Notes: generated by a model not told the origin, from the letters alone. Shown: positions 55,527 to 64,000, numbered from the stretch's first letter. The stretch is DNA of 64,000 nucleotides from CAZSHX01 sp964606895 (GCA_964606895.1 CAZSHX010000013.1:6839-70838), one strand, 5' to 3'. Numbers and translations: made by a program.

Positions 55527-55629
55527 TTACACCTTCACTACTTTCTGAACAAAGATATTCCCGCCATGGATTACTTGGAGTGTATAGACTCCCGGTGTCC
55601 ATATGCTGATGTCAACCTCTTCGGTGAAA
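55527..55629 (-). pseudogene. Remnant of a T9SS gene 3' end, near copy of the 43409 gene tail
   Basis: Read leftwards this encodes FTEEVDISIWTPGVYTLQV and IHGGNIFVQKVVKV-stop. The intact 43409 protein has FTEEVDISKWAAGVYTLQV and IHGGNIFVQKVVKE. DNA identity is high (roughly 90% by eye) and stops abruptly at 55630. No upstream part of the gene is left, so it was truncated or recombined. Confidence 0.8.
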
Positions 55630-55712
55630 CAAGATGAACTTTAGCAAGACAATACTTAAATATTCCAACTTCCCAGATATCAATCATAATAAGTTTTGAT
55701 TTTTGGATATTT

Positions 55713-56858
55713 TCAGTTTTCAATTCTCTTATTAAAGTTAAATGGTGTTTCGGCAATTCCAATACCATGTTTATCAAATAATCCCTTTATAAAAAATTTT
55801 GCTTGTGTATTTACATTGAAGAAATCTAATTCTCGGATATTGTTAATTGCTTCTGGATTCTCTTTTAGGTATAATGATAATGCAACTGACTCTGCAAAGC
55901 AACCATATAGAACGTTTTCTTTTAAACCGCACATTGCAGGGTTAAACCAAAAATTTAAACCATTTTCGATAAATGCATTGCCACCATCTTGACGGTAAAC
56001 ATTATGACACTTCAAGAATTCTTCCTCTGGAAAACCGTATGGAATTGCTACATCAATTACGTTAACTTTCTGACCATTTTGAATGTGAGAGATGTTTTCG
56101 GCTGTAATCATTTGAGCAGGGTGGTGGGTGCAATTAACTATCATTTTAACATGATTCTTGCTTCCCATGCAACAATGGTCTTGAATTTTGCTAATGTGAG
56201 AGAATACCTTAACATCTTTTCTTCCAATTATATTGTCTAGATCTTTTGAATGGTTGCTAATTACAATAACTTGTTTATCACAAAATTGATTTTCAATCAG
56301 GTGCAGAAGAGAATTTGTGCCTAATAAACCTAGTCCGTTTATTACAACAGAACCTGAGCATTGGTGCCCATTATTTAAATGGTTGCAAAGGTTTTCCTTT
56401 TCAGGTATAATGTTTTCTTTTTCAAGAATTGAATTTATCTCCATTTCTAAAACAATTGCAGTACCATTGTCGCCATTTGTGAATAGTAATTCAGGGTAAA
56501 GCTCCTGTAATGTAAAACCATTATTATCAGATATACCTTCCCAATTTACTCTTAATTCAATATCTTTGCCAAATAATCTTTTTGTAGAAGCCGCTAGCAA
56601 TAAAATTTTTACATTCAATTCCTCTACAGCATATATTAATGATTGAAGAAATTGTTTTCTTGCTTTTACGATACCTTTTTTGCTGATACATTCATCAGAA
56701 TTGGTATCTATAGTCACAAGAGCTATATTACTCTCATTATAGTTTATAAACAATGGTTTGAAAAATAAGTTATTAATTGGATTTCCCAAAAATTTATAAA
56801 AATTACTTTGATACAAACCGCCTAAATGATTGGCTATAAGTGCAACATCTACATTCAT
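55713..56858 (-). CDS. Rossmann-fold oxidoreductase resembling long-chain acyl-ACP reductase
   Basis: The 381-aa protein has no signal peptide. Central residues ~170-190 (GSVVINGLGLLGTNSLLHLI) form a nucleotide-binding loop. Later VIDVAIPYGFPEEEFLKCHNV and YGCFAESVALSL match, in order, the VNMIDGGYP and FACFAEALLLEF segments I know from cyanobacterial acyl-ACP reductase. That enzyme makes fatty aldehydes from acyl-ACP. The glycine-rich loop here is GLGLLG rather than GATGDIG. No aldehyde deformylating oxygenase is nearby. The assignment is remote; the protein is at least a NAD(P)-binding enzyme with several cysteines. Confidence 0.6.
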   Translation of the reverse strand: MNVDVALIANHLGGLYQSNFYKFLGNPINNLFFKPLFINYNESNIALVTIDTNSDECISKKGIVKARKQFLQSLIYAVEELNVKILLLAASTKRLFGKDIELRVNWEGISDNNGFTLQELYPELLFTNGDNGTAIVLEMEINSILEKENIIPEKENLCNHLNNGHQCSGSVVINGLGLLGTNSLLHLIENQFCDKQVIVISNHSKDLDNIIGRKDVKVFSHISKIQDHCCMGSKNHVKMIVNCTHHPAQMITAENISHIQNGQKVNVIDVAIPYGFPEEEFLKCHNVYRQDGGNAFIENGLNFWFNPAMCGLKENVLYGCFAESVALSLYLKENPEAINNIRELDFFNVNTQAKFFIKGLFDKHGIGIAETPFNFNKRIEN

Positions 56859-57174
56859 TTACTTCAACCTATATATAAAATTAAACAATATTTTCACAAA
56901 TTTTTGCTCCAGTTAGAGATATGCCAACATAACAAGTGAAATAAGATATACTAAGAAGTAGTGTATCCTCATTATGTTATTCTTTCTATTTTTCTAACAT
57001 TAACAAAATAAAAGACAATTTTTTATTCCCGAAAGGCTATTTCATAATAATTTAAAAAAGATACCATACAATATAATCTGTCAAAAGTCAAAAGCTGAAG
57101 ATAAGAAATTATCTTCATAAACATTCTACACTTCAGCTATTCATCTTCAAAGAACTTCGCTACTCAAGTCAACT
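56859..57174. other. Intergenic region, 316 bp
   Basis: AT-rich DNA holding the presumed promoter of the 55713 gene and the end of the FISUMP gene. No clear hairpin or reading frame is seen. Confidence 0.5.
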
Positions 57175-57831
57175 TCAATTCTTCACACAACGTACTGAAA
57201 AACCAGACCGTTTATCCAGAACGGAATTGGAATGCCTGAAATCAGATGTTGTGCTGAACACGGCATAGGTGCTTGGAGTACCAAAGCACCACCAAACACC
57301 CCATTGCCCAACCTCACTCATATCTGAACTAAAACTTCCTTTTTCATCCCGGAATCCGCCCGGAAGAGCGGAAAATCCGCTTTCGTTTGTTGCTCCCGTA
57401 TTTGGACTACTCCAATGCAAAATTCCCGATTCTTTCATCTTTCCTCCGGCAACATTTGAATCCCCAAAATATAAATTCAGGATTGTGCTTTCCTCAAACG
57501 TAGGAACATGCCAACCCGGAGGTGCTAATCCCCGGGAGTCGTTCACAGCATACCAGTTATACAGTTTGCCGTAAACAGCACCCAATTTCGGGTCATTATT
57601 CAAATAGCACCAAGCTCCGACTGTCAAATATGCCCATTGGTCAGGATTTGTTACTTGCTTAATCGAATCACCATTGCAATAGTGGTCAACATCAAGATTT
57701 TTCAAAGTCCATATCTGAGCACCAATAGTGACCGATTCAATGTTATTGGGCTGTTCACTTACTCTGTTATCTTTGCAGCTAAATACAAAAGCCAAAAGAA
57801 AAAGTACTTTTTGAAGAATTCTTATTTGCAT
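57175..57831 (-). CDS. FISUMP-domain lipoprotein
   Basis: The 218-aa protein has a lipoprotein signal (VLFLLAFVFSC, Cys ~19). A FISUMP domain fills the rest: QIWTLKNLDVDHYCNGDSI, VYGKLYNWYAVND, GLAPPGWHVPTFEES, GATNESGFSALPGGFRDEKG, ending SGFSVRCVKN. It lacks the N-terminal module of the 23168 and 29117 proteins. It is probably exposed on the outer membrane; function unknown. It is transcribed alone. Confidence 0.85.
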   Translation of the reverse strand: MQIRILQKVLFLLAFVFSCKDNRVSEQPNNIESVTIGAQIWTLKNLDVDHYCNGDSIKQVTNPDQWAYLTVGAWCYLNNDPKLGAVYGKLYNWYAVNDSRGLAPPGWHVPTFEESTILNLYFGDSNVAGGKMKESGILHWSSPNTGATNESGFSALPGGFRDEKGSFSSDMSEVGQWGVWWCFGTPSTYAVFSTTSDFRHSNSVLDKRSGFSVRCVKN

Positions 57832-58263
57832 GAAAATCTCATCTCAATCATAACATATTGATTCCGCCTTTGATGTCGGTGAAATACTGCAAAAAACCAT
57901 CAAAGTAATTGCAAAAAAGACGATTCAATACTTCGCTTTTCAATCTTGCGTTCAAGATAACACAGGTTTCACTCATTTTTTCCCAAATAATGTAAAAAAC
58001 AGCAATCAATTAATCCCTGAAAAAGTAAATGGTTTCAAAAATTATTAAATTATTTTTTTTCCACCTATCAAAGCCATAATTTCTCGGAAGGAAAATTCTT
58101 CTATCATCAATATATTTAGGCTATTTAATCCGAAATTATTTATTATATTACTAATGATAATCATTGCAAATTTTCCGATTCTAAGACAGAGCAGAATTTT
58201 GATAATGATTATTTTTTTTTACAAATTTGAAACCAAATAGAAATTCAAGGATTAATTGATAGA
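57832..58263. other. Intergenic region upstream of the sigma operon, 432 bp
   Basis: It separates the leftward FISUMP gene and the rightward ECF sigma operon. Two Fur-box-like palindromes (58151, 58199) lie in its right third. The rest is AT-rich with no gene. Confidence 0.6.
58151..58217 (+). promoter_or_regulatory. Two Fur-box-like palindromes upstream of the ECF sigma gene
   Basis: The first (58153-58165) is the perfect palindrome AATGATAATCATT, identical to the core of the known Fur box GATAATGATAATCATTATC. The second (58201-58214) is GATAATGATTATTT, which matches the first half. They lie 50-113 bp before the sigma start, where a repressor could block the promoter. Site identity is by consensus only. 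Confidence 0.4.
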
Positions 58264-58908
58264 ATGAAAATAGAAAATTCACTTTTACTTGATTTTTTTG
58301 AGAATGGGAATACAAAAAGTTTTGAGGAACTGTTTAAGATGACAAAGCCCTGGCTGTACCGTCTCATTTATGCTATTGTAAATAACAAAGATGATGCAGA
58401 TGAAATTTTGCAACAAACTTGGGTTAAGGTTCTGAGTACAATCCATAGATTTGATATTAAGCAGGGAAAGATAAACAATTACCTTTATACCATTGCAAAG
58501 AACAAATCCCTGAAATGGAAAAGCAGGAATAACAGATTTGTCAATGAAAATGAGCAGTACAAGATAAAAGAAGTAACCATAAACACAGAAGCAAATAATT
58601 TACTTTCAGATTCAGAAATAATAGAAAGAAATACAATCTTGAATACAGCAGTCAAAAAGCTCGATAGAAACTATCAGGATGTCATTCTGCTTTATTATTT
58701 CTCGGAATTTGACGTGAAAAAGATTGCTCAAATGATGGACAAGCCGGAAGGAACTGTAAAAACTTGGCTGGCACGGGCAAGGAAGAAATTGAAAGAGAAT
58801 CTTCTAAAGTCAGATTACATTTACTATACGGGGGCTATCTTGTTCGGATATATTATATTTTTTCCAATGGTTCAACTAATTGAAAGCATTATTGGAGGCA
58901 TGAAATGA
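58264..58908 (+). CDS. ECF RNA polymerase sigma factor with C-terminal membrane helix
   Basis: The 214-aa protein has sigma2 (LIYAIVNNKDDADEILQQTWVKV, residues ~35-60) and sigma4 (NYQDVILLYYFSEFDVKKIA, PEGTVKTWLARARKKLKENL, ~137-182). Beyond sigma4 it continues with YYTGAILFGYIIFFPMVQLI, a probable membrane helix absent from most ECF sigmas. It directs transcription of its own operon or a stress regulon. Its stop overlaps the start of the next gene (ATGA), so the sigma and anti-sigma are coupled. Confidence 0.9.
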   Translation: MKIENSLLLDFFENGNTKSFEELFKMTKPWLYRLIYAIVNNKDDADEILQQTWVKVLSTIHRFDIKQGKINNYLYTIAKNKSLKWKSRNNRFVNENEQYKIKEVTINTEANNLLSDSEIIERNTILNTAVKKLDRNYQDVILLYYFSEFDVKKIAQMMDKPEGTVKTWLARARKKLKENLLKSDYIYYTGAILFGYIIFFPMVQLIESIIGGMK

Positions 58909-59666
58909 GAAATAAAAGACAAAGAGACTTTGATTTGGACAAATATATTGATGATTACAAAAAATCATTGAATCCTGTAACTCATTCCGAAGCGGATGAG
59001 CACAAGATGATACAAAGTATTGTTAATCATTCATCATTAAAACTTCCTGAAACAGGCATGAAAAAATATTTCCTACAACTCAAAACGTGGCTTGCTGAAT
59101 CAATGAGTAATGTTTACGATAATTTGTCAAACCATGCACTTGGTTACGGTATTGCATCAGCAACCTTCATTATAGCGGTAACTTCAATGATATTGTTTTT
59201 TAACAAACCGATTGATAAACCACACGAGATAGTCCGGCAGGTAAATTCTAAAAATTCAGATGTATCCTCAAACGCAGAAGTGCATCAAAATGGACAGAGG
59301 GAAGAGGAAAATATAACGAGTAAACAACTAGTTAGTATTGACCTATCCTGTAATACCCGGAGCAATGAAACAATTGAGAAATCGGTATATATTGACATTG
59401 GATTGGGAACGATAAAACGCTTCTTAAAGAAGAAAGCAATTATTTTTCATCAATCTGAAATGGATAACTCTATCGAAACAAATTGGTTCCCAATTGAAAA
59501 CAGCATGGCAAAATTGGAGTTCAAGGTAGATGAAGAAAAAATGAAAATTGATATTTTTGAATACCGGAAATCCAACACAACCGATCAGAAAAACATAATA
59601 AATCTCGGCAGATTTATTAATAACATCAGAGAAGAAATCAGATATAAAACTAAGCTTATAAAATAG
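58905..59666 (+). CDS. Putative membrane-anchored anti-sigma factor
   Basis: The 253-aa protein has a cytoplasmic N-terminus (~80 residues, DLDKYIDDYKKSLNPVTHSE). One membrane segment follows (LGYGIASATFIIAVTSMILFF, ~85-105), then a ~145-residue presumably periplasmic domain. The topology and its overlap with the sigma gene fit an anti-sigma factor that senses an envelope signal. No zinc-binding HxxxCxxC motif is visible, so the assignment rests on position and topology. Confidence 0.7.
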   Translation: MRNKRQRDFDLDKYIDDYKKSLNPVTHSEADEHKMIQSIVNHSSLKLPETGMKKYFLQLKTWLAESMSNVYDNLSNHALGYGIASATFIIAVTSMILFFNKPIDKPHEIVRQVNSKNSDVSSNAEVHQNGQREEENITSKQLVSIDLSCNTRSNETIEKSVYIDIGLGTIKRFLKKKAIIFHQSEMDNSIETNWFPIENSMAKLEFKVDEEKMKIDIFEYRKSNTTDQKNIINLGRFINNIREEIRYKTKLIK

Positions 59667-59667
59667 A

Positions 59668-62661
59668 ATGGGAAAAATGAAATCAATCTACATCATCATA
59701 ATTCTGATAATTTCCGGTGGTTCATTATCAGCTCAAATTGACGATGAATTTGCAAATATAAACAATAATATCTCTCTTGGGAATTATCTGACTGCAATGA
59801 ATGAAGCTGAAAGTTTATTTCAAAAATTACGAAAAGGCAATATCTTAAATGACAGTTTAATATTTGAAGCCGAATCAATATTCTGCAAAACACTCATTTT
59901 AAATAATGAATATGAAAAAAGTTTTGAACTTTCTGAGAACATATTAAATCTTGCTAATAAACTACATACTGACACTTCTTTTGCGTATTCTGAGGCACTT
60001 CAGTTCAAAATGATTTCATATTTGTTGAAAGGGAATATTGATAAATTCAAACAAATATTTGAACAATTTTCATCAGTTATTGAGAAACATTTTAATCTAA
60101 CTGCTGATTACAGTGGCGATGGACAGTTCTATACATATCATGCGAGAATGTTAAATCCTACATGGTTCTTTGAAATATTAGATAAAGTTAATGAAATGGA
60201 TATCTATTATAATACGTACGCCGGATATATTAAGAAGAAATTTGGGGATGATGATTGGGATTATGCTTGGATACTTATGGCATGGGCAACATTTTATGGT
60301 GAATTAGGTCTGCACGAAGAAGCATTAAATTTAAATATGATAGCAGAAAAAATATCTCTGAAGGAAAGATATTCAAAAGCAAGTCAGCAATACACACCCT
60401 TTAATAATTTAATGATTAATTATTACAGCTTGAAAAAATATGATTTAGTTGAGGAATACTTGCTCAAACTCGACAGCTTATTGATTAGTACTTCTTATAC
60501 TGAAAAAGGTCATACCTATATGAATTTGGCAGTTAACAAATATAAGAAAGGAGATTATTCTTCAGCTCAAAATTACTTTCTAAGGTCTGAATCAATTCTT
60601 AATATCACCATTGATAATGGCAAAAAACCATCGCAAAGTATTGTGGAAGAGATACAATCACTGAACGTACCTTATACCTATCTTGCCGATAATTATTTTT
60701 ACCGTGGTTCGATGCTTTTGGATATGAATAACATTGATGAGGCAGAAGCAATGTTTCTGAAATCAATGTTTATAAATAAAAATTTAAACAGTCAGAACTA
60801 TAAGACAAAATTGAAAAAGAGCTTTTTAAAATTAGGAATTATCAATAAGCTCAAAGGCAATTTTACTACAGCCGACAACTACTTTAATATGAATTTGGAT
60901 CTGAATGATTACCTCTATAAGAATGTTCTCCTGTCCTTGTCAGAAAATGAGAAGCAAAAATATTTCAATCTGCTGATAAATGATTATGATTATTATTATA
61001 ATTACATAGTGGATAGAGCCGAGAAATCATCAAATGTCCTCGGAGACGCATTGAATACAAGGATAAATACAAAAGGCATGCTATACTATTCAAGCAAGAA
61101 GGTAAAGGAAAAAATTGCTACGATTAAGGATGAGAATCTTGAAAAGGAGATTACAGATTATAAAATAATTTCTGATAAACTCGGCAATACAATAACAAAT
61201 GACAAGAATGCCGAAATTTCATCAAGTAATTCTGCTTTACAAAAACAAAAAAGCAACATTGAGAAAATTATCAACTCCAGACTGAATTTAAAAAATGACG
61301 AAATCTTCACATCCAATAAAGACTGGAAGCAAATCCAAAAAAGTCTGAAAAGTGACGAAGCCGCAATTGAGATTATCAAGATTCGAAAATTCGGTAAATT
61401 TAATAATTCATATAACTCAAGCGTACAGAACTATACACTGTCTGATTCTTTGGTAACTTACATTGCATTTATCATTACTAAAGAATGTGGTAATGTCCCA
61501 TATTTTGTTGTTCTGGATGACCAAAATAAATTCGACAATTCGGTTTATAAAGAGTATTCATCAGCAATTAATCCGAAGAATATTTCAAGTAAAAGTTTTG
61601 ATGAAATCAATAATGAGACACAACGAAAGCTTAAAAAAGTATATTCAGCTCTTTGGGAACCTTTGGAAAAATATCTTGCCGGAAAGTCCAAAATATTTCT
61701 ATCCCAGGACGGAATTTACCACAAAATAAATCTAAATCAGCTTGTAAACAAAAACAACAAGTATTTGTTAGATATTTACAATATCAGCATACTTTTCTCC
61801 ACCAAGGATTTAATTTCAGCCAATTACGATGGCGATCAACTTCAAAAAGAGAATAATGTGCTTAACAAACAACCAAATTCTGCTTGTCTTATTGGGTGTC
61901 CTGATTACAATCTCGGACAGATAATTGATACAAATATCTTACAGGAATTGGAGGAAAATACCGGCAGAACAGAAATAGCAAGCAAAAGGGGATATAAAGA
62001 ACACTGGGATCCACTACCACGAACAAAACAAGAAGTTGATAATATCAACAAATCCCTAACATCAAAAAATTGGGACATAACAACCGCCACAGACGGTAGG
62101 GCATCAGAGTCTTTTATCAAGAAGCTCAAATCTCCAAGTATTTTGCACATTGCAACTCACGGCTTTTTTAATAATCAGAATATAAATGATTCACTCAAAA
62201 ACAATTCATCACTATCCACCACAAATATCTTCATGAATTCGGGATTAGTTCTGGCAGGTGCTAACTATTTTTCCGACATTCGGAAAAAATATAAAAATGC
62301 AGAATTGCTAATGGAGGACGGAATCCTAACTGCTTATGAGGCGGCAAATCTTAACCTTGACAACACTCAATTGGTAGTACTCTCCGCTTGTGAAACGGGT
62401 TTAGGGGTTGTTATGAATGGAGAAGGTGTTTTGGGGTTACAGAGAGCGTTTCAAATCTCAGGAGCTCGGCAGATTGTTATGAGCCTATGGAAAGTTGATG
62501 ATGAAGTAACAAAAAAACTAATGGAACTCTTTTACAAAGAATATTTGCAATCGAATGATGCCACCATCTCACTCAAACGAGCACAGCAGAAGTTAAAAAA
62601 AGAAAAACAATTTTCCAATCCGGCAACTTGGGGAGCTTTTGTAGTGTTTGGGATAAGATAA
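59668..62661 (+). CDS. Exported TPR-repeat CHAT-domain protease
   Basis: The 997-aa protein begins with a signal peptide (SIYIIIILIISGGSLSAQ), so it acts in the periplasm or beyond. Residues ~25-430 are TPR-like helical pairs (NMIAEKISLKERYSKAS; AEAMFLKSMFINKNLN). A coiled region (~455-545) precedes the CHAT caspase-like protease domain (~650-997). Catalytic residues are seen: His831 in HIATHGFF and Cys908 in LSACETG; GEGVLGLQRAFQ and SLWKVDD are family motifs. It starts 1 bp after the anti-sigma stop, in one operon. TPR-CHAT proteins cleave partner proteins on signal. Here it may cut the anti-sigma or be the output of the sigma. Confidence 0.92.
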   Translation: MGKMKSIYIIIILIISGGSLSAQIDDEFANINNNISLGNYLTAMNEAESLFQKLRKGNILNDSLIFEAESIFCKTLILNNEYEKSFELSENILNLANKLHTDTSFAYSEALQFKMISYLLKGNIDKFKQIFEQFSSVIEKHFNLTADYSGDGQFYTYHARMLNPTWFFEILDKVNEMDIYYNTYAGYIKKKFGDDDWDYAWILMAWATFYGELGLHEEALNLNMIAEKISLKERYSKASQQYTPFNNLMINYYSLKKYDLVEEYLLKLDSLLISTSYTEKGHTYMNLAVNKYKKGDYSSAQNYFLRSESILNITIDNGKKPSQSIVEEIQSLNVPYTYLADNYFYRGSMLLDMNNIDEAEAMFLKSMFINKNLNSQNYKTKLKKSFLKLGIINKLKGNFTTADNYFNMNLDLNDYLYKNVLLSLSENEKQKYFNLLINDYDYYYNYIVDRAEKSSNVLGDALNTRINTKGMLYYSSKKVKEKIATIKDENLEKEITDYKIISDKLGNTITNDKNAEISSSNSALQKQKSNIEKIINSRLNLKNDEIFTSNKDWKQIQKSLKSDEAAIEIIKIRKFGKFNNSYNSSVQNYTLSDSLVTYIAFIITKECGNVPYFVVLDDQNKFDNSVYKEYSSAINPKNISSKSFDEINNETQRKLKKVYSALWEPLEKYLAGKSKIFLSQDGIYHKINLNQLVNKNNKYLLDIYNISILFSTKDLISANYDGDQLQKENNVLNKQPNSACLIGCPDYNLGQIIDTNILQELEENTGRTEIASKRGYKEHWDPLPRTKQEVDNINKSLTSKNWDITTATDGRASESFIKKLKSPSILHIATHGFFNNQNINDSLKNNSSLSTTNIFMNSGLVLAGANYFSDIRKKYKNAELLMEDGILTAYEAANLNLDNTQLVVLSACETGLGVVMNGEGVLGLQRAFQISGARQIVMSLWKVDDEVTKKLMELFYKEYLQSNDATISLKRAQQKLKKEKQFSNPATWGAFVVFGIR

Positions 62662-62710
62662 GATAGAAATAGGGAATTAGCTGTTATTCGACGAAGTACA
62701 TTAAATGGAA

Positions 62711-62737
62711 TGGGCAGTTTATGTGACTGCCCTTTTC
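62711..62737 (+). terminator. Terminator after the TPR-CHAT gene
   Basis: A 7-bp stem GGGCAGT / ACTGCCC with a 7-nt loop is followed by TTTT, 50 bp after the stop codon. Confidence 0.8.
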
Positions 62738-62746
62738 CGAGAACAG

Positions 62747-62780
62747 TGGTAACCTTTCAGCGAAACACATGGTAACCTTT
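62747..62780. repeat. Direct repeat TGGTAACCTTT
   Basis: Two copies (62747 and 62770), 23 bp apart, with GCGAAA or GGCGGAA following. Such repeated ends resemble insertion-sequence termini, but no transposase is next to them, so this is only a possible scar. Confidence 0.3.
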
Positions 62781-62844
62781 GGGCGGAATTAACCCATTAT
62801 TTCCAAAGATATGTAAACAACTCAGCCGTTTTTATCTGCATCCA

Positions 62845-63126
62845 TTATTTAGTAAATCCTTTCTTCTTTATAATTTCATAATACAAAATTCCATTTGGTG
62901 TCAGTCTTGACCAGGAACAATGGTCACCGAGTATTGTACCCCTAACCATACCCTTTTCGATTAGCTTACGGACACAGCGATTTATTTCCGTCTCGTTATA
63001 CTTCTTGATGTTGTTAATGTCTCCTGCCGCATGCTGAAGCACTAAAAACACTAATTCCTCTGATGACTTCTCTTCAGGTGGGAGGTCATCGTAAAAGGGT
63101 TCAGAGAATGTTAAGTTGATGGACAT
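62845..63126 (-). CDS. Small winged-helix-like protein
   Basis: The 93-aa protein has an acidic N-terminus (EPFYDDLPPEEKSSEEL) and a winged-helix-like core: INRCVRKLIEKGMVRGTIL, then WSRLTPNGILYYEII. The core resembles the recognition helix and wing (x-LT-x-x-G) of small regulators found beside toxin or phage-defence genes. It follows the AbiGi-family gene by 36 bp on the same strand and may be its cotranscribed regulator or partner. Confidence 0.65.
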   Translation of the reverse strand: MSINLTFSEPFYDDLPPEEKSSEELVFLVLQHAAGDINNIKKYNETEINRCVRKLIEKGMVRGTILGDHCSWSRLTPNGILYYEIIKKKGFTK

Positions 63127-63162
63127 ACTTAATACTTTGAGTTAAGTCAATTTTAAATTATA

Positions 63163-63900
63163 TTAAAAATCTCGTTCAATTTGTTTTGATGTTATTATTT
63201 TAGACATCAATTTAGCTTTAGTCATATCATCAATAGTATTATTTTTGTAGATTGTCTCGTAAACTTCCTTAATATCTTTTTCTGTCCTCAGAAATATGTA
63301 TGATAAATTTGAATATTCGAATTTTAGTATATGATTTTTAAAATTTGGGTCATTTGATAAATCATTATTTTTGTGGTCAAGGAAATTTTGTATGTTGTCG
63401 ATATTATCAAGAAACTCAATATTGCTATTCTCAGGAATAAATCGCCATTCTCTTTCATCATAAAGCCTATTTCTAATTTTCCGTTCATTATTTGAAAGTT
63501 TAATTTCATCATATTTTTTAAAATATGGTAAAAGAGTCATATTTAAGTTTTCAGTTCCATTATTTGATAAATATGTTTCGTAGGATAATAAAGCATCGGA
63601 GTTATCATGGACATAAAATACTGGTCCGATATAGTTGCTCATAGCAAATGATTTAGTAATACCAATTCCATAATTCCCATAATGTTTCAGATGCTTTTTA
63701 ATTTGACCAAGTGGGATATCGCAAAAACACTTCATTGGTATGGCAAGTTTGAATTTAAATGAAGGTATTTCTTCATAAACATATCGAGCTACAAAGAATT
63801 TATTTTTTAAAATTTCAATAATATATTCCAATTTTGATGTAAAATGAAAAAGATTATCTGTGCTCAGATTTTGGGATACTTTTGCCATGATTGTTTTCAT
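63163..63900 (-). CDS. AbiGi-family abortive infection protein
   Basis: The 245-aa protein matches the AbiGi-type pattern: DNLFHFTSKLEYIIEILKNKF near the start, then PMKCFCDIPLGQIKKHLKHYGNYGIGITKSFA (residues ~55-85), then VFYVHDN and EREWRFIP. AbiGi is the regulator half of the AbiGi/AbiGii phage-defence pair. The toxin AbiGii (a nucleotidyltransferase) is not in the window; the gene next to it is a winged-helix-like protein. ATG 63900 or ATG 63888 could start it. Confidence 0.75.
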   Translation of the reverse strand: MKTIMAKVSQNLSTDNLFHFTSKLEYIIEILKNKFFVARYVYEEIPSFKFKLAIPMKCFCDIPLGQIKKHLKHYGNYGIGITKSFAMSNYIGPVFYVHDNSDALLSYETYLSNNGTENLNMTLLPYFKKYDEIKLSNNERKIRNRLYDEREWRFIPENSNIEFLDNIDNIQNFLDHKNNDLSNDPNFKNHILKFEYSNLSYIFLRTEKDIKEVYETIYKNNTIDDMTKAKLMSKIITSKQIERDF

Positions 63901-63946
63901 TGATTTTATTGAAATTTTTAAAATTTTAGTGTATTATCAATTCCAC

Positions 63947-64000
63947 CTACGCTACTCTTTCCTCATACAGATACTTCTGGAAAGCTATGAATGCTGAACG
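63947..64000 (-). CDS. Possible gene end cut by the window edge
   Basis: Read leftwards from the window edge the frame gives RSAFIAFQKYLYEERVA-stop. It has the look of a protein C-terminus, but 17 residues are too few to name. Confidence 0.25.
   Translation of the reverse strand, partial: RSAFIAFQKYLYEERVA

Overview
The window is AT-rich (mostly mid-30s % GC by eye) and reads as one scaffold of an FCB-group bacterium (Bacteroidota / Ignavibacteriota / Kapaibacteriota). Pointers are several type IX secretion (T9SS) C-terminal sorting domains, three FISUMP-domain surface proteins, IPT/TIG and RHS giants, a Bacteroidota-type tyrosine recombinase, and an actinobacterial-style fused 2-oxoglutarate E1/E2 enzyme. 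Many genes have clear Shine-Dalgarno sequences (GGAGG or AGGA 5-10 nt upstream). Bacteroidota proper use these little, so a sister lineage is slightly favoured (inference). I found no rRNA, tRNA or CRISPR array.

Bases 1-20 kb are core genome: the end of a T9SS-secreted protein, fused 2-oxoglutarate E1/E2 (kgd-like), a lipoprotein, the redox repressor rex, and an exported protein. Then comes tilS with a huge disordered tandem-repeat extension, interrupted by a 100-N assembly gap, in a likely operon with hpt, ribE and an Nramp transporter. A Tat-exported Rieske pair, an ABC-2 exporter with a LolA-like protein, and a free two-lipoyl E2 follow. The free E2 could supply the lipoyl arm that the fused enzyme lacks.

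Bases 20-33.5 kb carry surface proteins: an IgGFc-binding-like T9SS protein, a FISUMP protein, and a 12-IPT/FISUMP giant with a small T9SS partner. Between them lie a tyrosine recombinase and four small accessory genes on the minus strand. Three copies of one intergenic repeat sit among these genes like cassette joints.

Bases 33.7-43.2 kb look like a mobile/defence island: an unknown charged protein, an excisionase-like HTH whose start site lies in a perfect 16-bp inverted repeat, a Toprim/DUF3987 replication protein, another inverted repeat, a small HTH protein, 1.3 kb of hairpin-rich non-coding DNA, and a type IV McrBC restriction system.

Bases 43.4-57.9 kb form a minus-strand surface cluster: a T9SS protein, a 2032-aa papain/PKD/RHS protein, and four tandem beta-helix paralogues with a shared basic C-terminus. 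Remnants of a T9SS gene end, an acyl-ACP-reductase-like enzyme and a FISUMP lipoprotein follow.

Bases 58.2-62.7 kb are an ECF sigma, putative anti-sigma and exported TPR-CHAT protease operon, preceded by Fur-box-like palindromes. The window ends with a winged-helix-like protein and an AbiGi-family abortive-infection protein. The least conventional loci are the TilS fusion, the sigma/anti-sigma/CHAT operon, the repeat-jointed accessory genes, and the Tat-Rieske-T9SS hybrid with a changed cluster ligand.
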